From Bacteroidota bacterium (GTDB lineage: Bacteria > Bacteroidota > Bacteroidia > Bacteroidales > CG2-30-32-10): a DNA stretch of 36,293 nucleotides. Location: positions 1 through 36,293 of the forward strand of contig JACAAW010000018.1 of the NCBI GenBank assembly GCA_013377115.1, given 5' to 3'. Every line of letters begins with the position of its first letter. Position 1 is the first letter of the stretch. The position numbers and the translations under genes are program-made. The notes under the pieces were generated by a model. It was not told where the DNA came from, did no database searches, and worked only from the letters and a program-made list of their open reading frames with translations. Shown here piece by piece: positions 15,501 through 23,490 of the stretch.

Positions 15501-15831
15501 TAGTGTTCATATTTATTCGGAGAGACAAAAAACGTCAAATTTAATTGATGATGATGAATTCAATAATTTTAGTAAAAAATTATTAAAGGAACTTCGTTCA
15601 AAAGTAATCGAGGAAATATTTCCTTCATTCCTAATTGCAAAAAAGACCATGTCTATTACCAAAATACTTGATCTGGCTAATTTGCTTATCGAAGTTGGGG
15701 AAAAGCTGAAGGTGAAGTTTATTTTAAATTATGGGAATGAACTATTGCAAGGTGCAAATAATTTTAGAGTTGGAAAAATAATAAGTATCCTTGAACAACT
15801 TGAGTTAGACTTGGCAAAAATAATTAAGTGA
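12532..15831 (+). CDS. Membrane-bound PAS sensor histidine kinase with unusual C-terminal tail
   Basis: This 1099-residue kinase has a membrane helix (about 6-23), an extracytoplasmic sensor region (about 24-240), a second helix (about 242-262), a HAMP-like linker, and three PAS-like domains (about 325-445, 483-605 and 611-735). HisKA carries phosphoacceptor His758 in 'SHEVRTPLNAILGF', and HATPase has 'GNAVKFTH', DSGIGI (from Asp909) and GGTGLGL (from 938). The first PAS carries C400-X2-C403-C404. After the ATPase there is a linker and a helical tail of about 100 residues without histidine; no receiver is present. The stop overlaps the next gene, a receiver-kinase, by 4 bases, so the two are surely co-expressed and probably form one phosphorelay. 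The signal is unknown. Confidence 0.9.
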   Translation: MKLKFKFILLFLFLSVTVFIAVQLNQLHFKKDYERIAFETIKKNVDLYVEHEEQELNYLLDNYSDMPELTMAIKQNKNTKPIILPFVKNSDISIVWLFDNNQKLISSVSDLPHYKINTSDICPKSFYEIGRGKKCLYHISKGYGFVEIQGIKLRNSVYSDKGVLEEDYGYLFLGRCFDESFIHDFEKFVGSKLIVSNSNKKVIDATYSKPFFDNNHNPIGGISIFSNGDSLDLILKEEYRTSYYILGIIFIYIICYIFIFSNWVIKPLSLLINSLKKDDKTGIIKLSKADNEIGKLAMVVIENSENNKRLKDSFEEIKIFEKELQLFRFTMDKAQDSISWVDIDGRIIQVNDTYCKEIGVSREEAVGSYFWDKNEMVKQEEWNGYWNSMKFLGSYTKDYCQQCCNANELVYFENNSVYIDFKGKEYIVNYRKDVTERKKAEKKLEKVLQDFENKNSELNLLNSNLAVEIIERMHAVDAMKESEEKFKSIFEQSGDGMLLIDNYKIIDCNNSAIKLFGFSEKNDLLNKSLQDFSPEFQENGKSSISESAIHFISANRKGYDNFEWLHKTSTNKIITVEVTLTSIPIFGKKVLFAVMRDITEKKNVVATLRASEEKYRTLINTSPDGITITDLEGKVVYISINSCKMFGYDDPKEVENKKMFDFIHPDDLERVQDTLVDMFNGVFRGIGEYRGIRKDGSEFFFEANGEFLRNSDGIPTEIFYISRDITHRKQTEQDLINAKIKAEESNIAKSEFFANISHEVRTPLNAILGFSEVLMAKLHNSPEYLDYLNGIAISGKNLLNIINDILDLSKIEAGKFEIHNHLVNLRSVFSEVKHIFSLKTTEKNLDFIIEIDKDLPKLIVIDEIRLRQLLFNFVGNAVKFTHKGFIKITAKGIENANPEKIGLQIEVEDSGIGIDKSQFELIFKPFLQHERQNDRKYGGTGLGLTIAKRLIEMMNGEISVESTLGLGSKFNIRFRDIEISNENEIDIIGGSVHIYSERQKTSNLIDDDEFNNFSKKLLKELRSKVIEEIFPSFLIAKKTMSITKILDLANLLIEVGEKLKVKFILNYGNELLQGANNFRVGKIISILEQLELDLAKIIK

Positions 15832-16976
15832 AAAGTATGATAGAAGCTCAAAAAATCCAAGAAATTGTGAAAAAATCACGGCAAGTATTAATTGTGGATG
15901 ATATTCCTGAAAATTTACAGCTACTAAGTACTATTTTGAATCAAAATGGGATTGAAATTAGTTTTGCCACAAGTGGTAAACAAGCTCTGGAATTGTTAAG
16001 TTATAGCTTGCCTGATTTAATTCTTCTCGATGTTTCTATGCCTGAAATGGATGGTTTTGAAGTTTGTAAAAGAATAAAATTAAATGAGAATACCTCCCAT
16101 ATTCCTGTAATTTTTCTCACCGCCAAGAATCAATCGGCTGATATAATACAGGGGTTTGAGGTTGGTGCAGCCGATTATGTATCAAAACCATTTAATTCAA
16201 TGGAGCTTTTGGCTCGAGTATGTAATCATATTGAATTTAAGCAATCAAAAGAGTTAATTATTCAGAAAAACCTGCAGTTAAATGAGTTAAATGTGACCAA
16301 AGATAAATTCTTTTCAATAATCGCCCATGATTTGAAGAACCCTTTCGGCGCCATTTTAGGCTTGACAGAAATTTTGAAAATGGATTTGAATGAGATGTCG
16401 AAAGAAGAAATTGGGGAAAGTATTTCTCAATTAAATTCTGCATCTAAGCAAATATATTCACTTCTTGAAAATCTGCTAAATTGGGCAATGACCCAAACAG
16501 GCAAAATTATTTCAAATCCTGAGAAAATTGATTTGCACTTTCTTTTAAATGATTTGGTTAAATTAAATTCTACCATGGTTTCAGAAAAGAAATTAGTTGT
16601 CTTTAATCAAATTAAACAAAATACTTTTGTTTTTGCAGATACGGAAATGGTGAAAACCATTTTTAGAAATTTATTAAATAATGCAATAAAATATTCACAC
16701 GCAAAAGGAATCATTTCATTTTCTGCAAAATGGCAGCGTGATGGTTTTGTGGATATTGTTGTTGCTGATAATGGTATTGGTATTAGTGAGATAGATCAGC
16801 AGAATCTATTTAAAATCGGATTTAGTCATATTAAAACAGGAACCAACAATGAAATAGGAACAGGATTAGGCTTGATTTTGTGCAAAGAATTTGTAGAAAA
16901 AAATAATGGTAAAATTATTGTTGAAAGCGAGTTAGGAAAAGGCAGTAAATTCATTGTTTCCCTAAAAGAAAAATAA
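15828..16976 (+). CDS. Receiver-histidine kinase hybrid
   Basis: This 382-residue soluble protein has an N-terminal receiver domain (about 17-137) with Asp24/Asp25, phosphoacceptor Asp68 in 'LLDVSMPEMDGF', Thr98 and Lys120. A histidine kinase follows: His167 in 'IIAHDLKNPFGAILG', then 'NLLNNAIKYSH', DNGIGI and GTGLGL. The GTG at 15828 overlaps the upstream kinase stop (GTGA); an in-frame ATG at 15837 is an alternative start three codons later. The receiver is a natural phosphate acceptor for the upstream kinase, which lacks one. The output is unclear because there is no DNA-binding domain; it must signal to another protein. It ends one base from the convergent thioredoxin gene. Confidence 0.9.
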   Translation: MKSMIEAQKIQEIVKKSRQVLIVDDIPENLQLLSTILNQNGIEISFATSGKQALELLSYSLPDLILLDVSMPEMDGFEVCKRIKLNENTSHIPVIFLTAKNQSADIIQGFEVGAADYVSKPFNSMELLARVCNHIEFKQSKELIIQKNLQLNELNVTKDKFFSIIAHDLKNPFGAILGLTEILKMDLNEMSKEEIGESISQLNSASKQIYSLLENLLNWAMTQTGKIISNPEKIDLHFLLNDLVKLNSTMVSEKKLVVFNQIKQNTFVFADTEMVKTIFRNLLNNAIKYSHAKGIISFSAKWQRDGFVDIVVADNGIGISEIDQQNLFKIGFSHIKTGTNNEIGTGLGLILCKEFVEKNNGKIIVESELGKGSKFIVSLKEK

Positions 16977-16977
16977 T

Positions 16978-18396
16978 TTACTTTTTTTCTTGGTCCTTCT
17001 TCAATCTTTTATCAAGCATTTCCTCCAATTGTTCAACGCTTATTCGCTTCGCAAGAATGATTTTGTTCTCATCCAATAAAAAAACAACTGGAGTGCTATA
17101 AATATCGTAAAGATGTTTATATTTAGTGTTGTTTTTTGCATCAATAACGTTTATCCAGTTTAAATCGTGATCTTTAATATATTTTTCCCAAGGTTTAACA
17201 TCAGAAATAGATCCAACACCATAAACTTCAACCCCTTGCGATTTTACTTTTTTATAGTATTCTCCTAATTTAGGTGTTTCTTTTTGACAATGACCACAAT
17301 CTGGATCCCAGAAATAAAGAACTGTATATTTTGCTTTAATATCATGAAGCTGATATTCTTTCCACGATAAATCATACATTACCAAATTTGGCGCCTTTTG
17401 ACCTAATAATATCGGTTTTAGCTGCATTGCACGGTCGGTCATTTTTTGTAAAACGGTTGGTGTAACCCAATAAGCTCTGTTAGTCATGTAATAGGCTTCT
17501 ACCATGTGAACAAAAACAGCATCCATTCCCATTACTTTTGAACTTTCTGATTGGTTAGTAATATACCAAACAATGTATTTAAATACTTCGTTATTCCCTT
17601 TTACTTTTTCAATTAAGGAATCTGCATCTTTTATTAATGTATCTGGATGTTGAAGTACCACACTGTTATAATATTGAGCAATTTTTGGATGAAAAACTGG
17701 AGTTCTTAATAAACGTTCATCATTAAAATCAATATTGTCAAAAAAGTGAGCTTTATAATAACGATATACAAATGTTGAATCTTTTTTGCCATTTGGAAGT
17801 GTCGGAGGATCTGGTAAATCAATATCCTGTGAGCATTTAAATACCTTGGATAATAAAGCTTCAGGGTGATCTTTCATGAATTTTAGTTTGAAATCTTTCA
17901 CAGCTTTGTCAACATTATTTAACTTGTCCTGCACAATTTTTGCGGAATCTTTGTTGTCTTTGAATACTTTTTGTTTTTCCCGAAGTGGATCTGCAATTTT
18001 TTGTTGCGAAATGATAAATTTCATATAATCACAAAACAAAAGGTTTTCATTTGAACCCTTAATTTTCATTTTTAAATAATAATCAGAGGTATCCGTTTCT
18101 ATCGAAAAGAATTGCTCTTTATCAACAATAATTTCGAAATATTTTTTGCTTGGCAAAACAATTAAATAAATACCACCAGCTAGAGGTTCGTCTCCTTTAA
18201 ATTCAAATCGTCCATTTCCATCAACCTTTGCAGTGTCCTTAATGTATTGTTTTTCTCCATAATAATTTGCTAAATAGCAAGATGTATCTTTAAGACCATT
18301 AATTTTAATTTTAATTGAAAATCCACCTTTGCCAGCAAAAACAAAAAATGGTAGAAGAAATGCCAGAAAAATTGAAAGTTTTAAAGAGTTTTTCAT
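16978..18396 (-). CDS. Exported thioredoxin-like thiol-disulfide protein
   Basis: This 472-residue protein has a signal peptide (lysine at residue 2, hydrophobic core, cleavage near FAGKG at about 21). Next comes a DUF4369-like strand-rich domain (about 27-120), a helical middle resembling DUF5106 regions, and a C-terminal TlpA/AhpC-type thioredoxin fold (about 335-465). The active site is Cys367-Gly-His-Cys370 within 'YFWDPDCGHCQKE', with the cis-proline segment 'YSTPVVFLLDE'. This layout is common in Bacteroidota envelope oxidoreductases, which act on disulfides outside the cytoplasm. The substrate is unknown. It is divergent from the permease gene and convergent with the receiver-kinase, with only one base between the two stop codons. 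Confidence 0.88.
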   Translation of the reverse strand: MKNSLKLSIFLAFLLPFFVFAGKGGFSIKIKINGLKDTSCYLANYYGEKQYIKDTAKVDGNGRFEFKGDEPLAGGIYLIVLPSKKYFEIIVDKEQFFSIETDTSDYYLKMKIKGSNENLLFCDYMKFIISQQKIADPLREKQKVFKDNKDSAKIVQDKLNNVDKAVKDFKLKFMKDHPEALLSKVFKCSQDIDLPDPPTLPNGKKDSTFVYRYYKAHFFDNIDFNDERLLRTPVFHPKIAQYYNSVVLQHPDTLIKDADSLIEKVKGNNEVFKYIVWYITNQSESSKVMGMDAVFVHMVEAYYMTNRAYWVTPTVLQKMTDRAMQLKPILLGQKAPNLVMYDLSWKEYQLHDIKAKYTVLYFWDPDCGHCQKETPKLGEYYKKVKSQGVEVYGVGSISDVKPWEKYIKDHDLNWINVIDAKNNTKYKHLYDIYSTPVVFLLDENKIILAKRISVEQLEEMLDKRLKKDQEKK

Positions 18397-18436
18397 ATTT
18401 AAGAAATAATTTTATTTTGAAATTTATTATTATCAG

Positions 18437-18444
18437 CAAATTTA
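18437..18444 (-). promoter_or_regulatory. -7 element upstream of the thioredoxin-like gene
   Basis: The minus strand reads TAAATTTG, an exact TANNTTTG match, 40 bases before the ATG at 18396. No standard -33 TTG is visible. Confidence 0.4.
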
Positions 18445-18568
18445 ATAAATACTAAAGAAATTTTATATTTTATTTGAGAATAAAAATAATTGATTTAATA
18501 ATTTTTAACATAAACACTCATTATTAGGACAAATTCATTGAATTTATTTCCATCAATATGAATTTTTT

Positions 18569-18599
18569 TTGCAATTTTTTACAAAAAAAACTATATTTT
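18569..18599 (+). promoter_or_regulatory. Probable promoter of the amino-acid permease
   Basis: TTG at 18569-18571 is followed after 20 bases by TATATTTT at 18592-18599, one mismatch from TANNTTTG. The predicted start lies only about 10 bases before the GTG at 18616, so the leader would be very short. Confidence 0.4.
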
Positions 18600-18615
18600 T
18601 ACAGAAACTTTTTTT

Positions 18616-20337
18616 GTGATACGGAAAGATTTATTCAGACGAAAGTCTATTGATTCTATATTAAAACACGCTGAGGCAAATAATGCTGGGGAGTCCAAAA
18701 TGAAACGGACGCTTACGGTTCGTGATTTAACAGCGTTGGGAATTGCCGCAATTGTAGGAGCTGGAATATTTAGTACTATCGGAACCGCTGCTTCAGCTGG
18801 TGGACCAGCTGTTTCATTACTTTTTGTTTTTACAGCCATTGCCTGTGGTTTTTCAGCTCTTTGTTATGCGCAGTTTGCCGCTTCAATTCCAATTAGTGGC
18901 AGTGCTTATACTTATTCTTACGCCAGTTTTGGAGAATTGGTTGCTTGGATTATTGGCTGGGATTTAATAATGGAATATGCTGTTGGAAACATAGCCGTGG
19001 CAATTTCATGGTCAGATTATTTTACTGGATTATTAAGTGGGTTGGGAATTCACTTCCCCGAATTTTTTTCAACGGATTATTTAACAGCTTCTCGTGGGTT
19101 TCAAGCTGCATTGGTGCAAATAAATGATGGCATTCCTTTCAGCTCTTTGTCCAGATCTCTGCAAGAATCATACACAGCTTGGTCGAGTGCACCTGAATTA
19201 TTTGGATTGAAATTAATTGCTGATTTGCCTGCATTTTCCATTGTTGTTTTCATTACCTATTTGGTTTATGTTGGTATTCAGGAAACTAAAATTGCCGGAA
19301 ATATCATGGTTTTGTTAAAACTGGCTATTTTATTTGTAATAATTGGGGTTGGGGCATTTTATGTGAATCCAGATAATTGGAGCCCTTTTGCTCCCAATGG
19401 ATTGGGAGGAGTTCTTAAAGGAGTTTCTGGGGTTTTTTTCGCTTATATTGGGTTTGACGCCATTTCAACCACAGCCGAAGAATGCAAGAATCCTCAAAAG
19501 GATTTGCCGAAAGCCATGATTTATGCATTAATTATTTGCACAATTCTTTACATTTTAATCAGTTTGATTTTAACTGGAATGGTTAATTATTCCGAATTAG
19601 GAGTTGGCGATCCCCTGGCTTATGTTTTTGATAAATTGCATTTAACAAAACTATCAGGAATAATATCAATTAGCGCCGTAATTGCCATGGCAAGTGTCCT
19701 TTTAGTTTTTCAAGTTGGTCAGCCACGTATTTGGATGAGTATGAGTCGTGATGGATTATTGCCACCAAAATTTCACAAACTTCATAAAAAGTATAAAACT
19801 CCAGCTTTCTCAACAATTTTAACTGGAATTCTTGTTGCAATTCCAACTTTGTTTTTGAATCTTACTGAAGTGACAGACCTTACAAGTATCGGGACTTTAT
19901 TTGCCTTTGTGTTGGTATGCGGAGGAGTGCTGTTAATGGAAAAACCAAAACCAGGAGACACAAAGAGATTTCGGGTTCCTTATTATAATTCAAGATATTT
20001 TTTGCCTCCTATAATTTTAACAATTGCTACTATTTTATTTGTTTTATTAGGCGATTCTATTTCTGGTTTCTTTAAATGGTCTGACTTCGCAACTTGGGAA
20101 GTGGTAAAGCATAAAATACCAATGTTTGGGTTTATCGTCATTGGTTTAGTATTGATTTATTTTGCGATTTTAAAGAAACTTTCGCTGATACCTATTCTGG
20201 GATTGCTAATAAATCTTTATTTAATGACAGAATTAGGAATCACCAATTGGCTAAGGTTTTTGATTTGGCTGGCAATAGGTTTGGTTCTATATTTTACCTA
20301 TGGTTTTAAAAATAGTAAATTAAATTCCTCACGTTAA
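18616..20337 (+). CDS. APC-family amino-acid permease
   Basis: This 573-residue inner-membrane transporter has the APC (amino acid-polyamine-organocation) signature. The N-terminal 'FRRKSID...' helix is followed by 'RTLTVRDLTALGIAAIVGAGIF', where the broken first helix binds the substrate amino group, then 'SGSAYTYSYASFGELVAWIIGWDL', 'FFAYIGFDAISTTAEECKNPQKDLP' and 12 or more hydrophobic segments. The pattern is closest to bacterial cationic-amino-acid-type permeases. The loop at about residues 135-195 is longer than usual. The start is a GTG; the alternative ATG at 18700 would drop the N-terminal helix that is conserved in the family. Exact substrate cannot be read from sequence. Confidence 0.9.
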   Translation: MIRKDLFRRKSIDSILKHAEANNAGESKMKRTLTVRDLTALGIAAIVGAGIFSTIGTAASAGGPAVSLLFVFTAIACGFSALCYAQFAASIPISGSAYTYSYASFGELVAWIIGWDLIMEYAVGNIAVAISWSDYFTGLLSGLGIHFPEFFSTDYLTASRGFQAALVQINDGIPFSSLSRSLQESYTAWSSAPELFGLKLIADLPAFSIVVFITYLVYVGIQETKIAGNIMVLLKLAILFVIIGVGAFYVNPDNWSPFAPNGLGGVLKGVSGVFFAYIGFDAISTTAEECKNPQKDLPKAMIYALIICTILYILISLILTGMVNYSELGVGDPLAYVFDKLHLTKLSGIISISAVIAMASVLLVFQVGQPRIWMSMSRDGLLPPKFHKLHKKYKTPAFSTILTGILVAIPTLFLNLTEVTDLTSIGTLFAFVLVCGGVLLMEKPKPGDTKRFRVPYYNSRYFLPPIILTIATILFVLLGDSISGFFKWSDFATWEVVKHKIPMFGFIVIGLVLIYFAILKKLSLIPILGLLINLYLMTELGITNWLRFLIWLAIGLVLYFTYGFKNSKLNSSR

Positions 20338-20359
20338 TTTTTTTAGTCGAAAAATGCAA

Positions 20360-20367
20360 TAAATTTG
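20360..20367 (+). promoter_or_regulatory. -7 element upstream of porZ
   Basis: TAAATTTG matches TANNTTTG exactly, 52 bases before the porZ ATG. At the 19-base spacing upstream there is TTT in place of TTG. It probably drives porZ, recO and yfhO. Confidence 0.45.
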
Positions 20368-20419
20368 TGTTTTATTAGTTATGGATACAAAGTTTTAATT
20401 TTTTTGAAATGCGAAGAAT

Positions 20420-22738
20420 ATGAATGTCTTTTATAAATTTTTTAGTGTTCTGATTACCTTTGTAATATTAAATAATTCTAATGCACAGGGAGTTGCAATA
20501 GGTCAATGGCGAGATCACTTGTCATATAATACCGGAATTTCCCTTGCTGAAGCTGATTTGAAAATTTATTGTGCAAGTGCTTCAAATTTATTTTGTTATG
20601 ATAGAAATGAAAAAACAATCACCAGATTAACAAAGGATAATGGAATTTCCGATGTAGGAATAAGCAAGGTGGCTTTTAGTAAGCACAATAATATTTTAGT
20701 TGTTGGTTATACAAATGCCAATGTTGACTTAATCGAAAATAATACATTAATTAATATCTCCGATATAAAAAGGAAAAATATACCGGGGAATAAAACAATT
20801 AATAGCATTATGTTTATTGGAGATTATGCATATTTAGCATGTGGTTTTGGAATAGTAGTTTTAGATTTATCAAAAAAAGAAATAAAAGAAACCTATTATA
20901 TTGGTGTTAATGGAACACAGTTGAATATCAATGATTTGGCCAATGACGGAACAAAAATCTATGCAGCAACTGATGATGGAATTTATTACGCCAATTTAAG
21001 TAATAACAATTTAGCAGATTATAATTCTTGGAATAAGTTTTCAAATATTGGAAAACCAAATGCAAAATATAATTTGATTGAATGTTTCAATAATAAGATT
21101 TTTGTGAATAAACCTCTCTTAACATTTAATTCAGATTCAATTTTTGTTTATAACGGCACTAACTGGAGTTTGTTTGATTCGGTAAACCATTTTTCATGCA
21201 ATAGTATGAAGGTTTACTATAATAAACTCGTTATTGCATACGCTTATTCGGCCTTGGTTTTTAATACTGATCTGCAAGTTGAAAGGAATGTTTGGACTTA
21301 TTCTCCTGAAAGTCCTATGCCAAGAGATGCAATTTTAGATAGAGACATGCAAGTTTGGCTTGCTGATACTAGATATAGCTTAGTTCGTTATGTCTGGGAT
21401 GGCGATGTTCAAAAAATTTCACCAAATGGTCCTGGAACAAATAATGTTTTTTCGATGGCAGCTTTAGGGGGAAACCTTTGGGTTGCTCCTGGTGGTCGCG
21501 ACGATTCTTGGGGTCCAGTCTGGAATAATAACGGACTTTTTCATTTCTCAAATGAGAATTGGAAAACAATTAACGGCGCATTAGATACCATTACTGATTT
21601 TGTTTCCATCGCCATTGATCCGCTAAATAATAAAAGAGCTTTTGCTGGTTCATGGGCTAAAGGAATGGTTGAAATGATTGATGGTCAATTCGTAAAGCTA
21701 TATAACGAAACAAATAGTCCTTTAATTGTTCCTCCTCAAAATGGTTCCTATTATTGGATTGGAGTTGGAGGTGTGAAATTTGATAATGATGGCAATCTTT
21801 GGGTGACAAACTCCGGAGTTAATACTGCACTTTCAGTTATGAAAACTGATGGAACATGGAATTCATTTAATTTCTCAGGATTACTTTATCAAAATACTAT
21901 TGGAGATTTAGTAATTGATAAAATGAACCAAAAATGGGTGATTCTTGGACGAGGTGATGGCATTTTAGTTTTTAATGACAATAATACTATTTCCAATATT
22001 GGTGATGATAAGTCAAAACGATTAAATGCTATTGCAGGTAGCGGTGGACTGCCAAGCAATAATGTGTTGTGTATGGCATGTGATAAAGATGGTGAGATAT
22101 GGGTAGGCACTGATAAAGGAATTGCTGTTTTCTATAATCCAGAAAATGTATTTTCAACAACCAATTTCGATGCTCAGCAAATTATTGTAGAACTTGATAG
22201 TACCGCTCAACTTCTAATGGGTGCAGAAACTGTCACTTGCATCGCAGTTGATGGATCGAATAAAAAATGGATTGGAACAGAGTCTGGTGGCGTTTTTCAA
22301 GTCTCTGCAGATGGTGTTACTGAAATTCACCATTTCTTCACGGAAAATAGTCCTTTATTATCAAATTCAATAACCAGTATTGCAGTTGATGATATTTCTG
22401 GAGAGGTTTTCTTTGGAACTCAAAAGGGAATCGTTTCTTATAAAGGAAATGCTACAGAAGGAAACGAAGATTTTACCGATGTTTATGCTTACCCAAATCC
22501 TGTTAAGGAGAATTATAATGGTGTTATTGGAATAAAAGGATTGGTTTCTAATGTAGACGTGAAGATAACGGATATTAGTGGTAATTTAGTTTACTCAACA
22601 AAAGCTGAAGGTGGTCAGGCAATTTGGAATGGTAAGAATTTTAAAGGTGAAAGAGTAAAAGCTGGTGTTTATATGGTTTTTTGTGCAAATGAAGATGGTT
22701 CTAAAAAATACGTTACCAAAATAATGGTACTAAATTAA
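20420..22738 (+). CDS. porZ: Type IX secretion system attachment protein PorZ
   Basis: This 772-residue protein has a signal peptide (about 1-22, ending NSNA) and begins its mature part with 'GQWRDHLSYNTG', the hallmark of PorZ. Two beta-propeller regions follow, with repeats such as 'AYLACGFGIVVLDL', 'NLWVTNSG', 'EIWVGTDKGIAVFYNPENVF' and 'KKWIGTESGGVFQV'. From about residue 690 a type A sorting domain carries 'YAYPNPV', 'VKITDISGNLVYS' and 'GERVKAGVYMVF'. PorZ works at the cell surface with PorU, PorV and PorQ to attach A-LPS to T9SS cargo, and is itself T9SS-exported. Length matches the roughly 775 residues of P. gingivalis PorZ. recO follows after 18 bases. Confidence 0.9.
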   Translation: MNVFYKFFSVLITFVILNNSNAQGVAIGQWRDHLSYNTGISLAEADLKIYCASASNLFCYDRNEKTITRLTKDNGISDVGISKVAFSKHNNILVVGYTNANVDLIENNTLINISDIKRKNIPGNKTINSIMFIGDYAYLACGFGIVVLDLSKKEIKETYYIGVNGTQLNINDLANDGTKIYAATDDGIYYANLSNNNLADYNSWNKFSNIGKPNAKYNLIECFNNKIFVNKPLLTFNSDSIFVYNGTNWSLFDSVNHFSCNSMKVYYNKLVIAYAYSALVFNTDLQVERNVWTYSPESPMPRDAILDRDMQVWLADTRYSLVRYVWDGDVQKISPNGPGTNNVFSMAALGGNLWVAPGGRDDSWGPVWNNNGLFHFSNENWKTINGALDTITDFVSIAIDPLNNKRAFAGSWAKGMVEMIDGQFVKLYNETNSPLIVPPQNGSYYWIGVGGVKFDNDGNLWVTNSGVNTALSVMKTDGTWNSFNFSGLLYQNTIGDLVIDKMNQKWVILGRGDGILVFNDNNTISNIGDDKSKRLNAIAGSGGLPSNNVLCMACDKDGEIWVGTDKGIAVFYNPENVFSTTNFDAQQIIVELDSTAQLLMGAETVTCIAVDGSNKKWIGTESGGVFQVSADGVTEIHHFFTENSPLLSNSITSIAVDDISGEVFFGTQKGIVSYKGNATEGNEDFTDVYAYPNPVKENYNGVIGIKGLVSNVDVKITDISGNLVYSTKAEGGQAIWNGKNFKGERVKAGVYMVFCANEDGSKKYVTKIMVLN

Positions 22739-22756
22739 ATTCATTTTATTTCTTCA

Positions 22757-23482
22757 ATGATTTATCAAACTCGTGGAATTGTTTTTAGTCAAGTAAAATA
22801 TTCTGAAAGCAGTTTAATAGTAAAGATTTACACCGAGCTTTTTGGACTTCAAACCTATATGGTGAGAGGTGTTCGAAAAAACAAATCAAAAATCAAATTT
22901 GGGTATTTTCAACCATTGTCTTTAGTTGAATTGATAGCTTACCATAAAGAAAATGCAAGTATAAAAACTCTTAAGGAAATTAAGATTTCATACACTTTTT
23001 CGGATTTACCCTTTAATGTTCTAAAAAGCACAATTGCGTTGTTTTTAAGCGAAATACTTTCAAAATCAATAAAAGAAGAAGAAGTGAACCAGGGTTTATT
23101 CGATTTTATTGAGAACTCGATAAAGTTTTTGGATATTACTGATGAAAAAATTTCGGATTTCCATTTATTGTTTATGGCACAACTTACCAAATTTTTAGGT
23201 TTTTTTCCTCATGGAATTTTCTCTGATGAAAAAAAATGTTTTAATTTGAGAGAAGGTGTTTTTCAATCCAATATTCCAGATCATCCTTATTTTTCAGACG
23301 TTGATGTGAGTAAAAATATTCATTTGATGTGTTCTTCTTGTTATGAGGAATTAAGCAATTTCCAGGCAAGCAATGTGCTTAGAAAAAAAACATTACAAAA
23401 ATTGATTGAATATTATTCATTACATTTGCCTAGTATTAAGGAAATTAATGCTCATAAAATTCTCGAAGAAATTTTTAGCTAA
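22757..23482 (+). CDS. recO: DNA repair protein RecO
   Basis: This 241-residue cytoplasmic protein begins with the RecO OB-fold ('TRGIVFSQVKYSESSLIVKIYTELFG', then 'YMVRGVRKNKSK'), followed by the all-helical C-terminal domain ('LFLSEILSKSIKEEE', 'LLFMAQLTKFLGFFP'). A single Cys-X2-Cys (MCSSCYEE) remains where many RecO proteins have a four-cysteine zinc site. RecO loads RecA with RecR at gapped DNA. It is in tight series with porZ and the YfhO-family gene. Confidence 0.92.
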   Translation: MIYQTRGIVFSQVKYSESSLIVKIYTELFGLQTYMVRGVRKNKSKIKFGYFQPLSLVELIAYHKENASIKTLKEIKISYTFSDLPFNVLKSTIALFLSEILSKSIKEEEVNQGLFDFIENSIKFLDITDEKISDFHLLFMAQLTKFLGFFPHGIFSDEKKCFNLREGVFQSNIPDHPYFSDVDVSKNIHLMCSSCYEELSNFQASNVLRKKTLQKLIEYYSLHLPSIKEINAHKILEEIFS

Positions 23483-23490
23483 CCGACAGA

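Noticed and set aside
18397-18615. Possible riboswitch or small RNA in the divergent gap between the thioredoxin and permease genes
   Set aside because: The 219-bp gap is AT-rich with promoter-like elements for both genes but no long stable stem or recognisable aptamer; predicted leaders are too short for a riboswitch.
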